Below, one piece after another: positions 54,393-64,000 of a stretch of 64,000 nt of DNA. The DNA comes from Amia ocellicauda (lineage: Eukaryota > Chordata > Actinopteri > Amiiformes > Amiidae), in NCBI RefSeq assembly GCF_036373705.1, contig NC_089852.1, positions 33,183,707 through 33,247,706 on the forward strand. Direction: 5' to 3'. Numbering within the stretch: the first letter of the stretch is position 1; every line of letters begins with the position of its first letter. Made by a program: the position numbers and the translations under genes. The notes under the pieces were generated by a model. That model saw only the letters and a program-made list of their open reading frames with translations. It was not told the DNA's origin and did no database searches.

Positions 54393-55370
54393 TCAGTCTA
54401 TACTCAATACTTTAATGGAGATGGGTCCAATTGTTGTGCATTGAAATAGTTTCAGCATCTGCTCTCTTATCGCTTTGGTTCTTATTCCATAAATAATGGG
54501 GTGAAGAGTGCTGGGGAAAAGTAAGTACATTATGCTTATTAAGTTATGAATATTGGGAGGGAGGGAATTTTTGAACCGATATGCAAGAAAGGAGGTCATG
54601 GTAAAGGTAAAAGACACACCTGTGACTATTAAATGAGTTCCACAGGTGTGTAGTGCTTTCTCTTGTGATTTTCCTGAGTGTGTTTTAAAAACATCAGAGA
54701 AAATTTTGATGTATGAAATCACAATGAGCCCAGCATCAAAGACAGTTACACAAAACACTCCAAGCAGTCCAATAATACTGTTCTTGGTGATGTCTCCACA
54801 GGCCAGGCTTACCAGAGCCATGTGCTGACAAAAGCAATCATCAATAACATTCAATGAGCAATAAGAAAGACGACTGGCTAGAACTATTACAAGTAAAACA
54901 AGAGACATATTCCTCAAAATAACTACAGCAGAGAATTTAAAAAAAGTAGACATATGTATGTAATCATTGTAGCGCAGTGGGATGCATATGGCAACATAAC
55001 GATCCAGAGCCATCCCTAACAGTAGAGTTGACTGAAAGCTACCAACAAAGTGGACAAAAAACATTTGGATGAGACAACCCAATAGAGTTATTCCATTCCA
55101 GTCAAATAAAAAGCTTAATAACATTTTCGGGACAAATGTAATTAGCAATGTCAGGTCTACACAGGCATTGATACATATTAACACATACATGGGAGAGTGT
55201 AAACTGCTGCCTGTTTTAATAGTGATTATCAGTGCTGCATTACCAACAAAAGCCAATACAAACATCAGAGAAAAAGGAAGAAAAAGCAGTCGTCTGAATT
55301 CTCCGAGTCCATGAAATCCAAGTAGTAGAAATTCTGTATGAGATGTAATTCCACTTTGATTTTGCTGCAT
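54393..55370 (-). CDS. Olfactory receptor OR3 (class I-like, fish)
   Basis: 325 residues from the ATG at 55370. A further in-frame ATG at 55418 lies upstream of the splice acceptor, in the intron, and is rejected. NQS at Asn4, FVGN in TM1, LHSPMY, Cys99, MALDRYVAIC (120-129), loop-2 cysteines, HTCGTHL, HPIIY (290-294). TM4 reads LASRLSYCS where the other three have LASPLSFCS or LASPLSFCL; the lost proline and new arginine inside a membrane segment are unusual and could weaken folding. Otherwise intact. It lies head to tail with OR4, about 2.3 kb away. Confidence 0.92.
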   Translation of the reverse strand: MQQNQSGITSHTEFLLLGFHGLGEFRRLLFLPFSLMFVLAFVGNAALIITIKTGSSLHSPMYVLICINACVDLTLLITFVPKMLLSFLFDWNGITLLGCLIQMFFVHFVGSFQSTLLLGMALDRYVAICIPLRYNDYIHMSTFFKFSAVVILRNMSLVLLVIVLASRLSYCSLNVIDDCFCQHMALVSLACGDITKNSIIGLLGVFCVTVFDAGLIVISYIKIFSDVFKTHSGKSQEKALHTCGTHLIVTGVSFTFTMTSFLAYRFKNSLPPNIHNLISIMYLLFPSTLHPIIYGIRTKAIREQMLKLFQCTTIGPISIKVLSID

Positions 55371-55603
55371 TTTCACCTCTGCTGAAATAGCACTGTTATC
55401 TGAAAAGAGACAATACATTAGGCACTTTATTTACACTTGTATTGATTTCACTGTGAGACAAAGGCTAATGAGTGAACAAAATGATTATGGAATATTTCCA
55501 AAATATTGTGAATCTGCTTCTACATCTACAACACCAAATAAGAGAAAATCTGAAAAAATGTAATAATATGATAATGACTAACACTCCAATATCTTATTAA
55601 GCT

Positions 55604-56190
55604 ACAGTGGCTAAAGGATGTATTCACCCTCCTTGGAAATGTGCACATTTAGTTGTATTACACCCTGAAATTGTGTTGGGATTTTTATTTACACAACCTA
55701 CTCATTTGAATGTTGGAAAATATTTGCAGGTGAAAAAAACAATAAATGAAAAACAAAAACCTGAAAAGTCTTAATTAGAAACTCCTAAATAAGCTCAGTT
55801 GCAACCAATTACCATCAAACAAAAATAATTCACACAATAATATGAATAGGGTTCATCTGTGTGCAATAAAAGTGATTCAAATGAATTTGAGTCTATCATA
55901 TGCCACAGTTGGGTAGTGCATTTAAATAAAACATACTACCATGAAGACAAAGGAACTTTCAAAACAACCCTGGGATAAAGTTGTAGAAAGGCACAGATCA
56001 TGGGAGGAGTATACAAATAATTCAAATGCATTGAAGTTCCCTTGGAGCATAGTACAGTTGATTATTAAGAAGGGGAAGGTATACAGCACCACCCTTAGAG
56101 CAGGGCAACCTCCCACACTGAGCAGATGGTTAAGAAGAGCATTGGGCAGAGAAGTCACCAAGAGGCCAATGACAGATCTGAAATAATAAT
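55604..56190 (+). mobile_element. Tc1-like element, family D, 5' half
   Basis: Starts with the terminal repeat ACAGTGGCTAAAGGATGTAT and continues through a leader to a transposase N-terminus (KELSKQPWDKVVERHRS; then GREVTKRPM, compare GREATKRPM of the family) at about 55941-56190, where it ends. No right terminal repeat. Opposite in orientation to the OR genes. Confidence 0.78.
55941..56186 (+). pseudogene. Tc1-like transposase N-terminal remnant (family D)
   Basis: Open for 81 codons: paired-like helix-turn-helix (ALKFPWSIVQLIIKKGK) and the second helix-turn-helix linker (LSRWLRRALGREVTKRPM). The catalytic domain is absent. Confidence 0.75.
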
Positions 56191-56407
56191 TATAATTATT
56201 CATCATCATCATCATAAGTAATAGTTACTTAGTTATCAGGATACATAACCAATATCCATTAAAGCTGTGCTTTTAATCTATTATGTCTTTCAATTCTACA
56301 ATATTTTTGTCCCCTTTTCTTCTACAACCATACATAAAAAATAGCCTGCCATTATAAGTAAATTAAAAAAAAATCAAACAGCACACATTTAAAAGGACAA
56401 TACTCAC

Positions 56408-56480
56408 TGTTGAATTAGAATCCCTTCTTCTCTCTCTTCAATGAGCTCATACTTTAACCCAGCTCTTAAATCTCTGTCTG
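56408..56480 (-). other. OR3 upstream exon, upstream ORF lost
   Basis: Aligned to the other upstream exons. The start codon position reads ATT (56442) instead of ATG and the exon is one base shorter, so the short upstream ORF of OR1 and OR4 is not available here. The donor is intact. Confidence 0.5.
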
Positions 56481-56534
56481 TAATCCCCAAGTGAGGTTCT
56501 GTCTGATGTCTCATTATTTCTTGTTCTTAATGAG
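56481..56534 (-). promoter_or_regulatory. OR3 promoter candidates
   Basis: TAATCCCCAAGTGAGG (56481-56496) occupies the Olf/EBF-like position. CTTAATGAG (56526-56534) occupies the homeodomain position. Confidence 0.42.
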
Positions 56535-57000
56535 AGGATAGGAATTGGTTGTGTTGCTATGTCTGAGTAGTAAGAATTGAGAAAGAACACTGAAAACACA
56601 GGTTGTAAACTGGTAAAAACAAAATTAAAAGCTTTTCTATAGTTCAGCATTAGCTTGTTTATTCTTTGCCTTATAAGTCTGCATAAACTCCAGCTAACCT
56701 GTGAGTGTATTTATTGAGTTGGACTTTGTCAACAAGTCATAAAGGCTTACATATATATTTTATATAATGTGAGACTGAAGAGTGTGAAAACAGATATTCA
56801 AGGGACAAAATTAAACAATAAATGTAATGTGATGAGACAATTTCAAAGAAAGCTTTGAAAACAGTTGTGGTAAAATCAATTTAGAAAAAAAAAAAATCTG
56901 ATTCTTACATGAGGCTACAACCAGTATTGAGGCTTCACCCCTTGCATGCAGACTCATTATATATCAGCAGTATTAGAAATGAATGGAGGACAAAATTATT

Positions 57001-57677
57001 ATAATTATTTATTTATTGGAGTGATTCTTTCAGCCAAGGTGACTCACAATACAAAAGTGTGGCATTTTAAAATGTACTAGGAGCTGTATAATGATACATA
57101 CTACAGATATTACACAAGATATGGTGGTTTATCCAAAATATCCAAGTCAAAGGAACAGCAAAACAGATACTGTGCAATATACAGCAACAACAGCACACTT
57201 ATTACAATAAATACTCTTAAGCAGCAATAATTACAATAGTGAAAACAAGAAAGATAGCAGATGATGCCTGTGATATATGATCTTCCATAGTTGGTAGTGT
57301 AGAGGAGCTTCTAACTTGCAAAGCAGAGAGATGGATGAGTGACAGGTGCCACAGAGTAATCAAAGACACTGGGAGTAGAGGACAGGAGGGTTTATGCATG
57401 TAGAAACATAGTTTTGCAAATTAAGTCAATATTCATATTTTTGCATTTTTTATTAGAAATTAAAAGTAGTGATGAATACAAAAAAAAAGCGTGAATCCCA
57501 AAATAAGAGTTTAAATTTTATGCTTATGATTGAGTATGAGTATTATTTCAGAAACATTCCAGCTTGCTTCACGAGAGCTTGGTTAATTCTGTGATGATTA
57601 TCCACAGTGCTAGTGAAAGCATTGAAAAATGGCAGTGTGTCACTTATTTATTTATCGACTTTCCTTATTTTCCATAA
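57001..57677 (-). repeat. OR4 downstream flank
   Basis: Aligned with 53735-54392: ATAATTATTTATTTATTGGA, GATCTTCCATAGTTGGTAGT, GGGAGTAGAGGACAGGAGGG. No gene. Confidence 0.65.
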
Positions 57678-58655
57678 TCAATCCATACTCGATACTTTTG
57701 TGGAGATGGGTCCAATTGTTGTGCATTGAAATAGTTTCAGCATCTGCCCTCTTATTGCTTTTGTTCTTATTCCATAAATAATAGGGTGGAGAGTGCTCGG
57801 GAAAAGTAAGTACATTATGCTTATTAAGTTATGAATATTAGGAGGTAGAGAATTTTTGAATCTGTATGAAAGTAATGCAAACATGTTAAAGGTGAAAGAC
57901 ACCCCTGTGACTATTAAATGAGTTCCACAGGTGTGGATTGCTTTCTCACGGGATTTTCCTGAGTGTGTTTTAAAAACATCAAAGAAAATTTTCATGTATG
58001 AAATCACAATGAGCACAGCATCAGTGACAATTATTAAAAATATTGCAAGCAGCCCAATAATACTGTTCTTGGAGGTGTTTCCACAGGCCAAGCTTACAAG
58101 AGCCATGTGCTGACAAAAGCAATCATCAATAACATTCGATGAGCAAAAAGATAGAGGACTGGCTAGAACTACTATAAGTAAAACAAAAAATAAATTTCTC
58201 AAAATAACTACAGCAGAGAATTTACAGAAAGTCGACGTATTTATGTAATCATTGTAGCGCAGTGGGATACATATGGCAACATAGCGATCCAGAGCCATCC
58301 CTAGGAGAACAGTTGACTGAAAACTACCAATGAAGTGGATAAAAAACATTTGAATGAGACAACCCAACAGAGTTATTCCACTCAAGTTAAATAAAAAACT
58401 TAATAACATTTTTGGTACGAATATTATTGGCAAAGTCAGGTCTACACAGGCATTCATACATATTAATACATACATGGGAGAGTGCAAACTGCTGCCTGTT
58501 TTAATAGTGATAATCAGCGCTGCATTACCAAGAAAAGACAATACACCTATCAGAAAGAAAGGAATGAAAAGATACTGTCTGTATCCTCCGAGTCCATGAA
58601 ATCCAAGTAGAAGAAACTCTGTGTGAGATGTAATTGCACTTTGATTTTGCTGCAT
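57678..58655 (-). CDS. Olfactory receptor OR4 (class I-like, fish)
   Basis: 325 residues from the ATG at 58655. The upstream in-frame ATG at 58703 is intronic, as in OR3. Signature elements as in the other copies: NQS at Asn4, LHSPMY, Cys99, MALDRYVAIC (120-129), loop-2 cysteines 179/181/191, HTCGTHL, HPIIY. TM6 differs (FNMFALLSYRFKN for FTMTSFLAYRFKN in OR3), a region that contributes to the odorant pocket in ORs. Intact. Closest in wording to OR1 and OR3. Confidence 0.93.
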   Translation of the reverse strand: MQQNQSAITSHTEFLLLGFHGLGGYRQYLFIPFFLIGVLSFLGNAALIITIKTGSSLHSPMYVLICMNACVDLTLPIIFVPKMLLSFLFNLSGITLLGCLIQMFFIHFIGSFQSTVLLGMALDRYVAICIPLRYNDYINTSTFCKFSAVVILRNLFFVLLIVVLASPLSFCSSNVIDDCFCQHMALVSLACGNTSKNSIIGLLAIFLIIVTDAVLIVISYMKIFFDVFKTHSGKSREKAIHTCGTHLIVTGVSFTFNMFALLSYRFKNSLPPNIHNLISIMYLLFPSTLHPIIYGIRTKAIRGQMLKLFQCTTIGPISTKVSSMD

Positions 58656-58684
58656 TTTCACTTCTGCTGAAATAGCACTGTTAT

Positions 58685-59235
58685 CTGAAAAGAGGCAATA
58701 CATTAGGCACTTTATTTACACTTGTATTGATTTCACTATGAGACAAAGGCCAATGTGTAAATGAATATGAAGGAATCAATCCTAAATATTGTTAATTAGC
58801 TTCCTCAAACATGAATCACATTAAGTTTTGCATAATCTGAGAATGGCTGACACTCTCTTATTAAGCTAATACTACTACCTATTTTAATTTTACAAATTAG
58901 AGAAAACAAACTACACTTTACCTGATTTCTGGAGATTTCTGTGTCCTTCAGATATATATTTTGGTCAGCCTTTAATCATATAACAGTATAGCAATACAAT
59001 CGGTGTGTTTACTCAGAATGGTTAAACACACACGACCATTAATGTTTATTTAAATTACTTTTCAGGATACATAACCAATAAGCATGAAAGCTGTGCTTTT
59101 AATATATTGTTTTTGTCTTTCAATTCTGCAAACTCTGTGTCCCATTGTCTACAACCACACATTAAAAAATAACCTTCCAGTATAAGTAAATGTAAAGAAA
59201 CCAAACAATACACATTACAAAATTGATTAACTTAC
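58685..59235 (-). other. OR4 5' intron
   Basis: Donor GTAAGTTAATC next to 59236, acceptor ATTGCCTCTTTTCAG ending at 58685. 551 bp, AT-rich, no insertion recognised; probably closest to the ancestral intron. Confidence 0.65.
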
Positions 59236-59325
59236 TGTTTCACTGGGAATCCCTTCTTCTCTCTCTTCCATGAGCTCATACTTTAACCCAGCTCTTCCAA
59301 GTGTGGCTCTTAAATCTCTATCTGT
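59236..59325 (-). other. OR4 upstream exon with a short upstream ORF
   Basis: ATG at 59271 opens MEEREEGIPSET to the donor. After splicing it adds ITVLFQQK and stops at a TGA two bases before the OR4 start, the same geometry as OR1. Confidence 0.55.
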
Positions 59326-59377
59326 ATTCCCCTGGTGAGGTTCTGTTTGAGGGCTGATTATTTTGAGTTAATAATTA
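59326..59377 (-). promoter_or_regulatory. OR4 promoter candidates
   Basis: ATTCCCCTGGTGA (59326-59338), identical to the OR1 site, and TAATAATTAGA (about 59368) as homeodomain core. Confidence 0.5.
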
Positions 59378-59379
59378 GA

Positions 59380-60789
59380 GGATCGTAATTTGCTGTGTTA
59401 GTATGTCTGAGTAGTAAGAATACATTTGGAATACTGTAATGAAAATTCAAGTCACACACTAGCATCACAAACTCACTTTTTCTGAAGTATAAAATGTTTT
59501 TTTTTTTTTTTTTTGGCCTTATTAGTCTGGATAAACTCCAGCTCATCTGTGTGTTTCTTTACAGATGCACTTGTTAACCATTCAAAGTGGCTTATTATAT
59601 ATGATGAAATAAAAGTTTTTAATTTGAGGAGTACTGAAACAGATGGATGGGATTTGATGGCATTGATGGGATTAAAATGTACAAGAAAGACTAACATGAC
59701 AGAAGGTGAAGATAAAAAATCTGAAAGTCTGAAGAGGAGAGCCGAAGGTGCTCTAGCCTAGGCCGGGGGTAGCGGGGCTGCCAAAGCTCCTATTGCAGTC
59801 CAAGGGTGAAGTACTGGAGGGGGGGTGGCCATTAATTTAATGAGTGTATGTGCTACAAGAATGATACAAAATAAGCATAAAACACACAATATTCTAATTC
59901 ATTTTCAACTACATGTTACAGGATAGGTTACAAAGCCCAAAAGAGGAAAGTGGGCAATTGAAATACAAATACAACTTGTATTTTCTTTACAATAAATAAA
60001 ACTAGGATAAAGATTCAATATCACTCAACAAATGAACTTAGTACATCAAAATTGAACTATATTACATTAAGTCATGTATCATTTCGACAGGAATAGAATT
60101 GTGATAATTTTAGAGTCGCAATGATTTTATGTAGCTTTTGTCTAATGTCATTGCCAGAAGACGAGATTACATGTTATAATGGAGCAAGTGTTTATATGAA
60201 TATTAAATGAATACACTAATCTCTTTGTCTACAATTTTTGAAACTTAGATTCACTATATATTCCCTTTATGAAGCATCTCACTATACCTGAGCATCCTTA
60301 ATTGAGAATATTCCTTTTACACAAGTAATTACGGTATGTTCTAAGTTCAGTTTTCTAATACTCCATTTATACGTTTAATTGTTTCCTAGGATGTACACTT
60401 GCACAGTGTTGTTGTTTTGAGGGAGAGACAAAGCGGTAACTGTGCTGAGAACGAGTAAAATGTGAAGACAATAAATTGTTAAACTACAGTATAAACTCTT
60501 CTTTATTTAACACTTGTAACAAAATCATCTCTCAGCTCTCTACTGACAGTTTTTACAGTTAATGTAAGTGTTTGTGGTTTACTCCTGATATTTCGAGTGG
60601 GTTTGAGTAGGGACGCATCTTCGTCGGCATCTGTCTCGACTTATGTCGCCAGTCTCGGAACCTATTTCGGGGGATGACTGAACATGAAATCTACCCCCTG
60701 CATTTATGTGAGTCTCCCTATGGCATTGCTCACATACCGGTGTACATACACATGTATACATAAGATGTTCTCTGTCCTCAGTAAAGAAT
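59380..60789. other. Intergenic stretch, no intact gene
   Basis: 59560-59690 resembles 53540-53650 (GTTTCTTTACAGATGCACTT; GATGGGATTAAAATGTAC), so it is part of the duplicated OR unit. A T-run is at 59495-59514. 60575-60780 is an unassigned GC-richer patch that replaces OR coding sequence. Confidence 0.55.
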
Positions 60790-60950
60790 GTGTAAACCAC
60801 CATCTGTTTTAATAGTGATAATCAGTGCTGTTTTACCAACAAATACCAATCCAAACATCAGAGAGAAGAAAAAATAATTTATTGTATGCAATCAGAGTAT
60901 TGTTGCATTTCACCTCTCTGATTAAATACCAATGTTATCTGAACTTAGAC
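60790..60950 (-). pseudogene. Olfactory receptor pseudogene fragment (5' end)
   Basis: On the minus strand the leader ATAACATTGGTATTTAATCA and start ATGCAACA are followed, after loss of about 25 codons and a frame change, by TM1 (FFSLMFGLVFVGKTALIITI, then KTDGGLH). Homology then stops and unrelated sequence follows. The rest of the gene is absent. Upstream sequence (60950-61030) matches the OR3/OR4 intron start. Confidence 0.85.
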
Positions 60951-61061
60951 ACTTTATTTACACTTGTTTTCATTTGACTTTGAGACAAGGGCCAATAAGT
61001 GAACACAAGTATTCTGAATAATTCAGAAATATTGTGAATCCGGTTCTACAACACTAAAGAA

Positions 61062-61070
61062 ATGAAAAAA

Positions 61071-61101
<31 letters not shown>

Positions 61102-61102
61102 T
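61062..61102. repeat. Poly(A) / (TA)n simple repeat
   Basis: About 26 A followed by TATATATATATATTATAT. Confidence 0.9.
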
Positions 61103-61104
61103 AT

Positions 61105-62040
61105 ATTTATGAATAATGAAGATGAATACTTGTTTGGTTATACCTTTAATTGGCATTGCATTATGATCAAAGCATTTTAAATGTGTGTTTATGTTGATTT
61201 TATGAGAGTTTTCATATTTCATAATTGGTCAATTGCATTTTTAAATTTCTATTATTATGAAGGACCAACAACATTTTTTTGTTAGTTTTTTCCCCAATAA
61301 GTTGTATAATGCAAATTATTTTGCTCAAAACTACAACTTCTGTTCCTGCATTGTAATTATGAAGATATCCGCTACTTTAACACTGAAGCTCAAAGTACAA
61401 ATGGGAGAGATAGGTCCTAGATGAAACACTGAAGTAAAATAAAATGAATACAAAATACAATCCTCTCCAAAACATAGTTGTTCCTTGTAAATGTTGTGAA
61501 AATACATATACATTTGAGTAGGCTATTTTTAGACTTAAGTTTATCCCATGCCTTTTTTGTCTGGGACACTTGGGTTATAGGGTAAAGGAAAGTATGTAGG
61601 CAACTGCAGCATTTTGTGGGCTACTAGCTGCAATGGTCTCAGTTGGCTATTTACTGTCTATTCTCTTATAGCCTAAAATTCTGGCACAGGTGACTCTACG
61701 CTTGCCTGAATGCCACTGAATTTTCACATCATTATTGAAATAACATTTTCAAACGTGGGCATGGATAGCGATTCAGGGACCACCCCACCAGTATTAATGG
61801 CCACAAGCCGCTACTGCAAAGGAGGCCAAGGCAGGCCTCTGTCAATCTACAATGTATGGAGGACTATCCATGCCAAAATGAAATATAAATAAATAATTAA
61901 ATAAATATATAATGTAATATTGAAATAAATACCTAAATCAATGATTTAATGTTGAAATAAATACATGTTGAAATGTATACATTTTTTAATCATGTATTCA
62001 TTTATTTAATGTGACTATCTTAAAATCCCTTGGGAGGCTT
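61105..62040. other. AT-rich stretch, no gene
   Basis: TAAATAAATAAT-type simple sequence at 61885-62010. No supported gene. Confidence 0.6.
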
Positions 62041-62445
62041 TGAAAGTTATCAAAATTACTAACTTCCAGCCCCAGGACCCAAGTGTGGAGTGAAAACAGA
62101 TCAACGGAGACAGATCAGAAACAGCAAAGGCTCGGAAACCAGCAAACAAAGCAATAGAGGAAATCCAAAAGATGTGGTCTAGAAAACAGGCGAGAAGTCA
62201 GGGAACAGGCAAGCAGGTATAACACGGAAAATCCAGTAAATAAAGGGAGAAATGCTTGGTAATGCGACTGAAAAACAATCAAGACATCACACTGAGTACA
62301 GGGAATTAAAGGGTATATATAGGTGGGACTAATGAGCAGGGAAACGAGATGCGGGTGAAGTAATTAGGTAATAGGCAGGGAATGACTAAGTGATGATGAG
62401 GTGAAGGTGAAACAACAGCCAGCGAGACTTAAGACATTAGTGGTT
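62041..62445. repeat. Unassigned purine-rich repeat-like segment
   Basis: About 400 bp of A/G-rich plus-strand sequence (for example GGCAAGCAGGTATAACACGG; AGGGTATATATAGGTGGGAC) with the look of a dispersed fish repeat. I cannot name the family. It abuts the 3' end of the CR1 fragment. Confidence 0.4.
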
Positions 62446-62447
62446 TC

Positions 62448-63485
62448 ATACGAATGTTTACAAACAAGAGGAAGCCATTCGACCCATCGTGCTCGTTTGG
62501 TGTCCATTAACAACTAAGTGATCCAAGGATCCTATCCAGTCTATTTTTAAATGTTCCCAAATTTCCAGCTTCAACTACATCACCGGGGAGTTTGTTCCAG
62601 ATTGTGACTACTCTCTGTGTAAAGAAGTGTCTCCTGTTTTTCCGTTTTGAATGCCTTGAAGCCCAATTTCCATTTGTGTCCCCGGGTGCGTGTGTCCCTG
62701 CTGATCTGGAAAATCTCCTCTGGTTTGATGTGGTCGATGCCTTTCATGATTTTGAAGACTTGAATCAAGTCCCCACGTAGTCTCCTCTGTTCCAGGGTGA
62801 AAAGGTTCAGTTCCCTCAGTCTCTCAGTAGGACATTCCCTTCAGACCTGGAATAAGTCTGGTTGCTCTCCTCTGAACTGCCTATAGAGCAGCGATATCTT
62901 TCTTGAAGTGTGGAGCCCAGAACTGTCCACAGTATCCAGATGAGCTCTAACTAGTGCATTGTACAGTCTGAACATCACTGCCCTTGTTCTCAATTCTACA
63001 CTTTTGACAATATACCCTAACATTCTGTTTGCCTTTTTTATTGCTTCCCCATATTGTTTGGATGGAGAAAGTGAGGAGTCCACATAGACTCCTAGGTCTT
63101 TATCATGCGTTACTTCATCTAGTTCTATTCCTCCCATAGTGTAATTATAGTGGACATTTTTGTAACCTGTAATACCTTGCACTTGTCCACATTGAATATT
63201 ATCTAAGTCCATCTGAATAGCCTGTGCTGCCGAGATTGTATCTGCTGAGCCACCTATTTTAGTATCATCTGCACATTTGACAAGTTTTCTAACTATCCCA
63301 GAGTCCAGATCATTAATATAGATTAGAAAAAGCAAAGGCCCTAGTACTGATCCCTGTGGAACTCCACTAACAACCTCACTCCAGTTAGAAGCAACTCCTC
63401 TAATCGACACCCTCTGTTTCCTATACATCAGCCAGTTCATCATCCAACTACTTACATTACCCGGAATGCCTACAGCTGCAGTTGC
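62448..63485 (-). mobile_element. CR1 LINE fragment (3' part of ORF2)
   Basis: Same family as the palindrome LINEs, minus strand. The RT part starts at about 63485 (GIPGNVSSWMMNWLMYRKQR), contains [20 protein letters not shown] and CADDTKIGG, and lacks about 60 bases after DLDNIQ. It reads through YNYTMGG where both palindrome copies have a stop. The C-terminus is broken by small indels. The 3' end near 62448 lacks the octamer tail. Confidence 0.87.
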
Positions 63486-63654
63486 ACTTAACTGGGGTGA
63501 CATCTGGTGGTGAATTTGGGGAAGGTCAGGCCGATAACAACAACGATTAATAATAATGATTTTAGTTGATTAACATTTATTTGGTTATACTTGTGACTTT
63601 AATAAACATTACATTAATTATCTTTCATGTCAGCTATCTAGTAGACTGGACCAT

Positions 63655-64000
63655 CACTGCCACTGTTCTCAGCTGATGGCTCTCTGTACTGTTCAGTTGA
63701 GCGAGGATGCTCCTGTGCTGTGTGGAGGCAGAATAAATGTCTGAACTCTGTATATAATGTTGTGTTCAGCTCGGCTTATCTAATTGATTAGCCGGCTGTG
63801 TCTTATGTTGAATTTCAATGGGTCTGTGGCCCCACTCAGGGGTCCACTGCCATGGTAATGTGCAGAGAGGGCGCACAGGTTGCTTGATTGCCCAACGCCA
63901 TATATTGTGCAAGCAGATTATGGCCTCGCTCATAGCTGCACTAGTAGAGCAGCCAGCCTTCCTATTGTAAGCGGAGTAAGAGTTGACCTCTGTAGCCCCA
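63655..64000 (+). mobile_element. DIRS-type retroelement copy 4, partial
   Basis: Reverse complement of the non-coding segment of copies 2 and 3: CGCTCATAGCTGCACTAGTA matches 29205-29225 inverted, and AAGAGTTGACCTCTGTAGCC matches 29150-29170 inverted. It runs off the window end, so the element may continue with its terminal repeat outside. Confidence 0.8.

Larger units (their letters stand above)
55400..56407 (-). other. OR3 5' intron carrying a Tc1 fragment
   Basis: Donor GTGAGTATTGTCC next to 56408, acceptor ATTGTCTCTTTTCAG ending at 55400. About 1.0 kb, of which 55604-56190 is a Tc1-like half element; without it the intron would be close to that of OR4 (551 bp). Confidence 0.65.

Noticed and set aside
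55371-55418. Upstream in-frame ATG codons of OR3 (55418) and OR4 (58703)
   Set aside because: They lie on the intron side of the conserved acceptor TTTTCAG, which precedes ATAACAGTGC in all copies. The 16-residue extension is encoded in part by intron sequence.
60579-60803. Coding frame at 60579-60803 (minus)
   Set aside because: It runs out of an OR pseudogene fragment into unrelated sequence. There is no start context or homologous domain.

Overview
This window looks like nuclear DNA of a ray-finned fish. The evidence is a cluster of fish-type olfactory receptor (OR) genes set in a dense mix of fish transposons: at least four Tc1-like families, DIRS-type tyrosine-recombinase retroelements, CR1, L2 and RTE-like LINEs, a Ty3/Gypsy element, a hAT-type miniature element and tRNA-derived SINEs. 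I cannot name the species. The abundance of CR1 and DIRS would fit a non-teleost or early-branching fish, but that is only an inference. No bacterial-style operons, rRNA genes or CRISPR arrays are present.

Layout. 1-708 is a Tc1-like deletion derivative. 783-20692 is a second Tc1-like element split just inside its left terminus by a 19.3 kb insertion, itself a giant inverted repeat: arms at about 831-9456 and 11258-20140 around a 1.8 kb spacer. Each arm carries a nearly complete but dead CR1 LINE, a SINE and several (CT)n/(GA)n tracts. 20693-23690 is a degraded DIRS element. 23700-28200 holds OR1 after a candidate TIR element. 28628 to about 31620 is a second DIRS, and 32147-32629 is a hAT-like miniature element. 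35627-37220 is a gutted Gypsy element with both LTRs. 37621-38841 is an intact Tc1-like element with an uninterrupted transposase. 38929-41730 holds OR2. 41.9-47.4 kb is a mosaic of OR-flank relics, Tc1 pieces, GATATC-motif arrays and a DIRS scrap. 48128-53335 is a third DIRS with a Tc1 nested in it, followed by rearranged L2 pieces. 53.7-59.4 kb holds OR3 and OR4, and about 60.8 kb an OR pseudogene. 62448-63480 is a CR1 fragment and 63655-64000 the start of a fourth DIRS piece.

Genes. The four intact ORs all lie on the minus strand and are tandem paralogues, as shown by shared coding, upstream and downstream sequence. Each has the coding sequence in one exon, preceded by an intron and a conserved upstream exon with a GT donor. 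Upstream of that lie an Olf/EBF-like site and a homeodomain-like site. A short upstream ORF spans the intron in OR1 and OR4, has lost its start in OR3, and in OR2 is in frame with the receptor because of a one-base difference.

The most unusual structure is the giant palindrome inserted in a Tc1 element. Its arms are almost identical, share the same LINE-killing mutations, and yet carry private differences.
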